7,668 nt of DNA. It comes from Verrucomicrobiia bacterium (GTDB lineage: Bacteria > Verrucomicrobiota > Verrucomicrobiia > Limisphaerales > Palsa-1400). A program made the position numbers and the translations under genes. The notes below the pieces were generated by a model. The model made no database searches. It saw only the letters and a list, made by a program, of their open reading frames with translations, and was not told the origin of the DNA. The stretch is taken from positions 1-7,668 of the forward strand of contig JAICXV010000086.1 in the NCBI GenBank assembly GCA_025934545.1, in the 5' to 3' direction. Of the stretch, positions 1 to 5,189 are shown piece by piece (the stretch's first letter is position 1; the number at the start of each line of letters is the position of its first letter).

Positions 1-1
1 A

Positions 2-298
2 ATGTACGGAGAGGCGTTCGGGTTGTATATTTTGGAAGCCCTCGCGTTAGAAGTTCCGGTGATTCAACCGAATCAGGCGGCGTTTCCTGAATTGATTGAA
101 GCGACCGGTGGCGGTGTTCTTTATGATCCGGCCCAACCAAACGCATTGGCAGACGCAATTGAATTGCTGGCGTTCGATCCCAAAAGAATTGCCGAACTCG
201 GCAAGGCCGGCCGAACCGCAGTCTTCCAACGTTTCGACATCAATATAATGGCACGACAGTTTGCGGACGTTTGCGCGGTGTGCGCCGGCAAATCGTAA
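2..298 (+). CDS. GT4-family glycosyltransferase, C-terminal fragment (5' partial)
   Basis: This is the last 98 codons of a retaining glycosyltransferase of the GT4 / 'glycosyl transferases group 1' type, which transfers a sugar from a nucleotide-sugar donor during polysaccharide or glycolipid synthesis. The visible part is the donor-binding end of the GT-B fold. The E-x7-E signature is intact in GEAFGLYILEALA (Glu4 and Glu12 of the visible fragment), followed by the expected small/Pro run VPVIQP, then FPELIEATGGGVLYDP and the closing helix with GKAGRTAVFQRF. In this family the leading Glu contacts the donor sugar and the second Glu the nucleotide ribose. The Met at position 2 is almost certainly internal, because family members have about 250 or more residues before this motif, so the gene starts left of the window. 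The stop TAA lies at 296-298. Donor, acceptor and pathway cannot be read from this piece. Confidence 0.93.
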   Translation: MYGEAFGLYILEALALEVPVIQPNQAAFPELIEATGGGVLYDPAQPNALADAIELLAFDPKRIAELGKAGRTAVFQRFDINIMARQFADVCAVCAGKS

Positions 299-339
299 AA
301 ATAAAAACGCGCCGATGACTTTGCAGCCATCGGCGCGTT
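297..339 (-). terminator. Rho-independent terminator between convergent genes, strongest on the minus strand
   Basis: A perfect 12-bp inverted repeat pairs AACGCGCCGATG (306-317) with CATCGGCGCGTT (328-339) around a 10-nt loop. The loop can close further through C319-G326 and T320-A325. Read on the minus strand, the stem is followed at once by TTTTTATTTTT (307 down to 297), the classical U-tract, so it should end transcription of the minus-strand gene that stops at 356. On the plus strand the stem lies 7 nt after the glycosyltransferase stop, but it is followed by GAAAGTG rather than a T-run (TTTTATT comes only at 354-360). Termination in that direction should be weaker. Confidence 0.85.
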
Positions 340-355
340 GAAAGTGCGTTAACTT

Positions 356-2059
356 TTATTGTCCCTGATAGAATTTCGTGCCGTTGCCGCCCATGTCGAG
401 CCAACCAAACCACGGGCCGCCGGGACTTAGTTGGAAGTTAGACATGACGTTGCCGTTGGAACCGATGCCGAAGACTTGAAGCCGGCCGTCGGCATTGTTG
501 CCAACGAGCAGTTGACGGTTTATGCCGGGCTGACCGAGGTCTTCCCATGGCGTCCATGCACCGCCCGCGGTCACCTGGAAGGAATGCCACAGATCGGTGT
601 TGCTGCCGACGCCGAACATTTCGAGGCGACCGGTGGAATTTTTGCCGACGACAAAGCCGGCTTTGATTCCGTTACCGTCCATATCAAACCAGCCGCTATA
701 CGTTCCACCGGGGGATGTTTGGAAATTGACCCAAATATCGGAATTGCTGCCGATCGCGTAAACTTCGATGCGGCCGTCCGCATCCCGCGCCACAGCCAGA
801 CGCGCGTTCATATTTGTTCCGCCCAGATCCTGCCAGCCTTTCCAGCCGCTGCCGGCATTGGTCTGGTAGTTGTGCCAAACGTGCGTGTCGGCCGCGACAC
901 CAAAGAGTTCCAATCGGCCATCGGCGTTTTGTGCGACGACAAAGCCTGACTTAATTTTTTTGCCGGTGCGATCAAACCAACTGCCGACAAAACTGCCGTT
1001 GGCGGCTGTCTGCCAGGTGTGCCAGACGTCGCCATTTGTGCCGATTGAGAAAAGTTCGATGCGGCCGTCGAGATTGGTGACGACTTGTAAATTGGTGAAG
1101 CCTGTTCCGCCGAGGCTCGCCCATGCACCCCAACTACCGCCGACAACGGTTTGGGCTCGGCGCATGACATCGCCAGAGGGTCCAACAACGTAAACTTCAA
1201 TGCGTCCATCTTTGTTGCGCGTGGTCGCGCAACCGGGAATGGAACCGGTTTGCGAAAGACTGGTCCAACCGTGCCAACTGCTGTTGGCGTTGGTCTGGAC
1301 GTCGTGCCAGACGGCGGTATCGCTACCGATGCCGAACATTTCCAGGCCGCCATTCGCGTTGGCGACAATCGGACCAACGGTCGCTTTACTGGAGCCGGGA
1401 CCCCAATCGTTGCGGCGAATGATGCGAGCCTTGCCCCCGACGACCAGAGTCTGATAGCTCCAGGACAAGTCGTGAATGCCATTGGGGCCGTCGCACCCGC
1501 TGGTCGGTTGACTGGAACAATTTGCTTCGCGCGTATAAATGATACCGGCGGTGTAATCGACGCTTTCAATGAGGCCCATGTGATGAAGGCCAAGATTTCC
1601 GAAGTTGGCATTCAGGACGAAGCAATCGTAGGGCAGAATGTCGTTGATGCTGTTAACGGTGACAAAATGCGTGTGGGCAGGTGGCGTGGGAATCGAGCCG
1701 TCGTTAGGATACCACGAGAACGTAGCGTATGGATGCGCGCCTGTTGTTGATTGGTTGATAAAACCAGGAATGGCCCAAACACGTGAACAAAACGCGGAAC
1801 AGTCAACACCGTCAACCGACCCACCCCAACCGGCGTCGCCGCCGAAACTGTAACAATGGCCAATGCCGCTGGCCGCATATTGTTCGCATTGGTCTTGAGT
1901 CCAATTGGCGTTGTAGGCGGGATAGGAAAAAGAGAAGTTGTCGGCATGTCCACACGCGGCATGAGCGGCGGGAATGGCGAGACCGAGGAGGCTCGCGGCG
2001 AGAACTTTTTTCCAGGTATCTATCAATTCAACTGATCGGTAGAGTGCGTACAATTTCAT
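356..2059 (-). CDS. Secreted NlpC/P60-like cysteine peptidase/amidase fused to a seven-bladed PLL-type beta-propeller
   Basis: A 567-residue exported protein. Residues 1-34 read as a Sec signal peptide: a long n-region, WKK at 16-18, hydrophobic core VLAASLLGLAIP, and an AHA-A cleavage site after residue 34. Residues 36-215 resemble an NlpC/P60-like fold. Cys87 sits in VDCSAFCSRVW, like the family's DCSG nucleophile motif. LPYDCFVLN (142-150) matches the 'kpGDlvff' strand, and HHMGLIESV (159-167) supplies the His, His160 aligning best with the family HVG. Eight cysteines fall in residues 36-189, suggesting disulfides. Residues 228-560 form seven 46-48-residue repeats (core GRLELFGVG..xDLWH.xQT...GW.DLGG), typical of PLL/DUF346 lectin propellers. 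Family enzymes cleave gamma-D-glutamyl-DAP or related amide bonds; the target here is unknown. The ATG is preceded at 9 nt by the purine tract AGAAGAAA, and no internal Met competes. The peptidase call is from motifs only; an inactive relative is possible. Confidence 0.85.
   Translation of the reverse strand: MKLYALYRSVELIDTWKKVLAASLLGLAIPAAHAACGHADNFSFSYPAYNANWTQDQCEQYAASGIGHCYSFGGDAGWGGSVDGVDCSAFCSRVWAIPGFINQSTTGAHPYATFSWYPNDGSIPTPPAHTHFVTVNSINDILPYDCFVLNANFGNLGLHHMGLIESVDYTAGIIYTREANCSSQPTSGCDGPNGIHDLSWSYQTLVVGGKARIIRRNDWGPGSSKATVGPIVANANGGLEMFGIGSDTAVWHDVQTNANSSWHGWTSLSQTGSIPGCATTRNKDGRIEVYVVGPSGDVMRRAQTVVGGSWGAWASLGGTGFTNLQVVTNLDGRIELFSIGTNGDVWHTWQTAANGSFVGSWFDRTGKKIKSGFVVAQNADGRLELFGVAADTHVWHNYQTNAGSGWKGWQDLGGTNMNARLAVARDADGRIEVYAIGSNSDIWVNFQTSPGGTYSGWFDMDGNGIKAGFVVGKNSTGRLEMFGVGSNTDLWHSFQVTAGGAWTPWEDLGQPGINRQLLVGNNADGRLQVFGIGSNGNVMSNFQLSPGGPWFGWLDMGGNGTKFYQGQ
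380..1378 (-). repeat. Seven tandem propeller-blade repeats (about 138-144 bp each) inside the NlpC/P60-propeller gene
   Basis: Residues 228-273, 274-320, 321-368, 369-416, 417-464, 465-512 and 513-560 are seven consecutive copies of one blade. Each has a (D/G)GR(L/I)(E/Q) strand, a Phe/Tyr plus Gly strand, a D-x-W-H or equivalent turn, and a closing W-x-D/S-(L/M)-G. Seven copies is the number needed to close a PLL-type propeller, so the lectin part looks complete. Blades 3, 5 and 7 end in WFDRTGKK, WFDMDGNG and WLDMGGNG. Blades 4 and 6 share GFVV at their start and W(Q/E)DLG at their end. This two-blade periodicity (about 288 bp) is also visible in the DNA, for example near 645-670 compared with 936-961. 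Confidence 0.8.
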
Positions 2060-2369
2060 AATGATTAGTTTCTTCTGCGTTTGTTCGCGTGGGATACGAC
2101 TGTTATGAGACCGCGGCGAGAACGCGTCAACTAAATTGCCGGGTGAGGTTAATCAGATAGAACCTTATAGGTGTGTCGCGTGGGGTGCTACATAGTTGCT
2201 GCACGTATAATTCTGAAGCAGCGTTTGGTTGAAGGTCGGGCCGATATCCAAAAGCGGCGGCGAGCCGCGCGCACTTGATACGCTTCGCGACTTCTTAGAC
2301 GCGGCGGCGAGTTCTGCATCGTGGTGACTTTTGCGCTCGTAAAACATTGCAGAGGATTCCAACATCCCC
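2060..2369. other. Divergent intergenic region (310 bp)
   Basis: This region lies between two divergently transcribed genes. The left part holds the minus-strand promoter (2102-2130) and the purine tract AGAAGAAA (2076-2069). On the plus strand a perfect TATAAT sits at 2206-2211, but no acceptable -35 lies 16-18 nt upstream, so it is only a weak promoter candidate for the thioesterase operon. GCGGC (2254-2258) can pair with GCCGC (2264-2268) around a 5-nt loop, and the 11-mer GCGGCGGCGAG occurs twice (2254-2264 and 2301-2311). AGAGGA at 2351-2356 is the likely ribosome-binding site of the next gene. A 60-codon minus-strand frame (2347 to 2165) spans most of the stretch but lacks a ribosome-binding site and resembles no family I can name. 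I do not call it as a gene. Confidence 0.55.
2102..2130 (-). promoter_or_regulatory. Putative sigma70-type promoter for the NlpC/P60-propeller gene
   Basis: On the minus strand, TTGACG (2130-2125) is followed after exactly 17 nt by CATAAC (2107-2102). This is 5/6 to the -35 consensus and 4/6 to the -10 consensus at the optimal spacing. Transcription would begin near 2095, giving a leader of about 35 nt before the ATG at 2059. Position, orientation and spacing all fit, but the call rests on a consensus match alone. Confidence 0.45.
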
Positions 2370-2822
2370 GTGATGGCATACGAATACAAAGCCGTTCGTC
2401 GCGTCGAATTTGCGGATACGGACATGGCCGGCATCATGCATTACTCGAACTTTTTCCGGTTCATGGAAACGGCCGAGCACGCGTTCTTTCGTTCGCTGGG
2501 GCTTTCCATTGTCGCAAAAGTCGATCCGCCGGTGGGCTGGCCGCGAGTGCATGCGGAGTGCGACTTTCGCGCGCCGCTTTATTTTGAGGATGAAGTGGAA
2601 GTGCACTTGCTTGTCAGCGAGAAAAAATCGAAGTCGCTGAGCTACGTGTTTAAATTCAGAAAACTGAACGCATCGCCGGTTATTGAGGTGGCGCATGGTA
2701 AGTTGACGGTGGTTTGCGTGCGGCACGAAAAAGGCGAAAAAATGGCCGCGTGCAACATTCCGGATTTCATTGCCGATAAAATCGAAGTTGCGCCCGAGGC
2801 GTTGCTCGACGGCAGTCGCTAA
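2370..2822 (+). CDS. Acyl-CoA thioesterase, 4HBT/YbgC-like hotdog fold
   Basis: A 149-150-residue cytoplasmic protein of the 4-hydroxybenzoyl-CoA thioesterase (4HBT) superfamily, which hydrolyses acyl-CoA (or acyl-ACP) thioesters to free acid and CoA. The N-terminal signature is clear: RRVEFADTDMAGIMHYSNFF (residues 10-29). Its Asp-x-x-Gly-x-x-x-x-x-Asn spacing is that of YbgC/4HBT enzymes, with the Asp of DMAG the presumed catalytic carboxylate on the central hotdog helix, which continues FRFMETAEHAFFRSLG. The strands LYFEDEVEVHLLVSEKK and SLSYVFKFRK complete the fold, and the length is normal. The start is ambiguous: GTG 2370 is immediately followed by ATG 2373, and AGAGGA at 2351-2356 is 13 or 16 nt upstream. 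An in-frame TAA at 2340 limits any extension. The gene ends 5 nt before the TMEM175-like gene and is probably first in the operon. The substrate is unknown, and the tol-pal genes that usually accompany ybgC are absent. Confidence 0.9.
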   Translation: MMAYEYKAVRRVEFADTDMAGIMHYSNFFRFMETAEHAFFRSLGLSIVAKVDPPVGWPRVHAECDFRAPLYFEDEVEVHLLVSEKKSKSLSYVFKFRKLNASPVIEVAHGKLTVVCVRHEKGEKMAACNIPDFIADKIEVAPEALLDGSR

Positions 2823-2827
2823 CCATT

Positions 2828-3421
2828 ATGCACAAAGGCCGCCTCGAGGCGTTTACTGACGGGGTTTTCGCGATCATAATCACGATCATGGTGCTCGAGT
2901 TGCGCGCGCCAGTCGGCGCGGACTTTTCGGCGCTTCGTCCCCTGCTCCCCGTGTTTCTGAGCTACGTTTTGAGTTTCGTATACGTGGCAATTTATTGGAA
3001 TAATCATCATCACATGTTCCAGGTGACGCCGCATATCAGTGGCGGAATTCTCTGGGCCAATTTGCATCTGTTGTTCTGGCTGTCGCTTTTCCCGTTTGTG
3101 ACGGACTGGGCGGGTAAGAACCATTTCGCGACGTGGCCGACGGTGCTCTACGGTTGCATTTTATTTATGGCGTCGGTCGCGTATTGGATTTTGCAAAATG
3201 TGATTATCAAACATCACGGCGAGGGCTCGTTGTTAAAGAAAGCGGTCGGGCGTGACGCAAAAGGCAAGATGTCGATGGTGGTTTACGGCATTGCTATCGC
3301 GAGCGCGTTCATTCACGTCGTGATTGCCCAGGCGCTTTATTGCGCGATCGCTCTCCTTTGGTTGATGCCAGACCGGCGAATCGAGCGAGTGCAAGCGCCC
3401 TCTCATGCTAAGCCCAATTAA
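2828..3421 (+). CDS. TMEM175/DUF1211-family six-helix membrane protein (putative K+ channel subunit)
   Basis: A 197-residue inner-membrane protein. Residues 5-25, RLEAFTDGVFAI followed by IITIMVLEL, match the first helix of TMEM175 (DUF1211), whose hallmark is R-x-x-x-F-S-D at the start of a pore-lining helix. Here Arg5, Phe9 and Asp11 are kept and the Ser is Thr10. Prokaryotic members have one six-helix repeat and form tetrameric leak-type K+ channels with a hydrophobic pore constriction rather than a TVGYG filter. Six hydrophobic stretches are visible at about 12-26, 40-57, 72-93, 103-127, 149-163 and 164-180. The WNNHHHMF segment (57-64) after helix 2 is also typical. The C-terminus is short and basic. 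The gene starts 5 nt after the thioesterase stop with no good ribosome-binding site, so translational coupling is likely. Its final 17 nt overlap the next gene. The family call is firm; channel activity is inferred from the family. Confidence 0.88.
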   Translation: MHKGRLEAFTDGVFAIIITIMVLELRAPVGADFSALRPLLPVFLSYVLSFVYVAIYWNNHHHMFQVTPHISGGILWANLHLLFWLSLFPFVTDWAGKNHFATWPTVLYGCILFMASVAYWILQNVIIKHHGEGSLLKKAVGRDAKGKMSMVVYGIAIASAFIHVVIAQALYCAIALLWLMPDRRIERVQAPSHAKPN

Positions 3422-5189
3422 ATCGATTTTTGTGCTGAGTGTGGCGGCAACTGCGTTAAGCGCTGCGCCAATAGTCGTTCCTCGTTCAGGAAAAGCCGGG
3501 CCGCCGATGCTTTTGGGGACCAGCGTGATGACCGATGATCAAAACAAAATCGTCAAATCGATTGGGTTTTCCCATTCGCAAACGGACTCCGATCATCTAA
3601 CCGTCAACGAGACTGCGCCGGGAATTTGGGATTGGTCGCAAGCGGACGCTGGGCTCGCTGCAATGAAGAAAGCCAGGATGCGCTGGCAATATTTCCCACA
3701 TCTCCACTGGGCGCCGGAATGGTATCAGAAGACCGACGCGTTCGTTCCAAGCATTGGGCTACGTTCGAAACGAAAGCTCGCCGCGATGTCGATTTGGAGT
3801 CCGGACATCGTGCGTTGGTTCGACCACGGTTACGCGGCCTTGGCGAAGCATTATGGCCCGACGAATATTTATGCGATTTACCTCGGGGTTCACGGTGACT
3901 TTGGCGAAACGATTTTCCCGATGGGCTGGCATCCTGACGAAAAGAAGCGCTTTGCGAAAGATGCGGTGCCGATTGCCGATTTCTGGTGCGGCGACGAGCA
4001 CGCGAAAAAGGACTTTAGAAAATTTGCGCGATCGAAGTATCGCACAATCGGAAAATTAAATGTGGCCTGGGCGACACACTTTAGCGATTTCGGCGAGATG
4101 GACTATCCGCCGGCAGCGTACGACAAAACAGTGTCAGTTATCAAAACGGCGCAGTCGCGACGGCATTGGTTGGATTTTATTGAGTGGTATTACGAGAGCA
4201 TGACGCGATTTACCGGTGACGTTTGCCGGATTGCGCGGCACCACTTCCCTGACGCGTTGCTCGAGTTGCCGGTCGGCGGCGGTTCGGAAGATTTGATGTA
4301 CGGCCAGGACACGACAGCGATTCCGAAGATTGCCAAAAAATACGATGTGCACATCCGGTCGACTCACGGCGGTTTTCAACCGTTCGCGCAAAATTACGCG
4401 GGCATGCTCAAAAAAATCGCGACGCCCTGCAAATTTTACAATGTGCCGCATTGGCTGGAACCGCCGGGCGCAATAACGCCCGACGGTGAAGTCAGCCGTA
4501 TCATGGAGGCGGTCTCGTGCGGTAATTTTGGCTTTTGGGATTGGGGCGCGAACCCATTGACCGCGGCTGATACGTTTCGCGCGTATACGAATTTTCTGAC
4601 ACGCGAGACGCCTGTGGTCGACGTCGCGTTGTTTTTTCCGACGACCGATCATCGGCTGCATCCAAACCAAATATTTCCGCAACGTTTGCAATCGGTCGGC
4701 GCAGAGCTACGCGATGTGATGGATTTTGATATGGTGGACGAACAATTGATCAGCGAAGGCGCACTGAAGAATTATCGCGCGTTGGTCTGGATTGAAGGTC
4801 GGATTGTCGAAAAGGAAGCGGTCGAGAAAGTTGCCCGGTGGATCAAACGCGGCGGATTGCTGCTCGTGTGTGAGACGAATGCGATTGAAACAGTCGAGGG
4901 CGAGCGAGTGGAGAAACTGATCGGTGGCGGTGTTCGGGTGAAATGCGACACGGGCGCGAAACGTCAGTGCGCACAAATGATTCGCGACGGTTTGAGCCAG
5001 CGAATGAAAAGCAGCGCAAACAATTTTGAATTCGACCGCAAGTTTGACGGTGTGTATACGACGTTGCTGCGCAACGGGGAATTGATCCTGCACAATTCGA
5101 CTGATCAGACTCGAACCAATCGAATCGGCGACAGAATGGTGATTCTGCCGCCGAAGTCGCTCCGCAGCGCCGTTGTTTCGGATAAATAA
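3405..5189 (+). CDS. Secreted GH42-like glycoside hydrolase (beta-galactosidase-type TIM barrel plus trimerisation-like domain)
   Basis: A 594-residue exported enzyme. Residues 1-20 (MLSPIKSIFVLSVAATALSA) are a signal peptide with cleavage near Ala20/21. Residues about 35-400 read as a GH42-type (beta/alpha)8 barrel: FPHLHWAPEWYQK (97-109) resembles the 'P..aPPAWL' strand, and LNVAWATHFSDFGEMDYPP (218-236) the GH42 'LN.AWGT.FWS..Y...DEI.PP' signature. The region that should carry the acid/base reads YLGVHGDFGET (159-169), with Asp165 where GH42 has the Glu of NE(Y/F)G and Glu168 three residues on. Glu352 in VPHWLEPPG is the best nucleophile candidate. Residues about 403-490 (VDVALFFPTTDHR to GGLLLVCE) match the GATase-like trimerisation domain, and 540-590 a small C-terminal beta domain. 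The ATG overlaps the channel gene by 17 nt, favouring coupled translation. The substrate is probably a beta-linked galactoside or similar glycan but cannot be fixed. The HGDFGE motif also recalls the GPAGE of GH14 beta-amylases, so a divergent family is possible. Confidence 0.8.
   Translation: MLSPIKSIFVLSVAATALSAAPIVVPRSGKAGPPMLLGTSVMTDDQNKIVKSIGFSHSQTDSDHLTVNETAPGIWDWSQADAGLAAMKKARMRWQYFPHLHWAPEWYQKTDAFVPSIGLRSKRKLAAMSIWSPDIVRWFDHGYAALAKHYGPTNIYAIYLGVHGDFGETIFPMGWHPDEKKRFAKDAVPIADFWCGDEHAKKDFRKFARSKYRTIGKLNVAWATHFSDFGEMDYPPAAYDKTVSVIKTAQSRRHWLDFIEWYYESMTRFTGDVCRIARHHFPDALLELPVGGGSEDLMYGQDTTAIPKIAKKYDVHIRSTHGGFQPFAQNYAGMLKKIATPCKFYNVPHWLEPPGAITPDGEVSRIMEAVSCGNFGFWDWGANPLTAADTFRAYTNFLTRETPVVDVALFFPTTDHRLHPNQIFPQRLQSVGAELRDVMDFDMVDEQLISEGALKNYRALVWIEGRIVEKEAVEKVARWIKRGGLLLVCETNAIETVEGERVEKLIGGGVRVKCDTGAKRQCAQMIRDGLSQRMKSSANNFEFDRKFDGVYTTLLRNGELILHNSTDQTRTNRIGDRMVILPPKSLRSAVVSDK

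Noticed and set aside
380..1378. Regular repeats as a CRISPR-like or satellite array
   Set aside because: The repeats are diverged in DNA, in phase with codons, and match propeller blades in protein. There are no constant repeats with variable spacers.
808..1611. A 267-codon minus-strand frame inside the NlpC/P60-propeller gene
   Set aside because: It lies wholly within the same-strand propeller gene in another frame. Its translation is Pro/Ala/Ser/Arg-rich without domain features, and the repeats explain why it stays open.
1151..1750. A 199-codon plus-strand frame antisense to the NlpC/P60-propeller gene
   Set aside because: It mirrors the codon pattern of the real gene. It has no ribosome-binding site and no recognisable domain.
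2206..2211. Perfect TATAAT on the plus strand as promoter of the thioesterase operon
   Set aside because: No -35-like hexamer exists at 16-18 nt upstream (GGGTGC region) and there is no extended -10 TG. It would also leave a leader of about 150 nt, so it is too weak to call.
2295..2726. A 143-codon minus-strand frame opposite the thioesterase
   Set aside because: It overlaps the well-supported 4HBT gene almost entirely. Its His/Arg-rich composition is typical of an antisense shadow.
4134..5093. Two minus-strand frames (185 and 128 codons) antisense to the glycoside hydrolase
   Set aside because: They lie fully opposite a gene with clear family motifs. Their translations are Arg/His-rich and unrecognisable.
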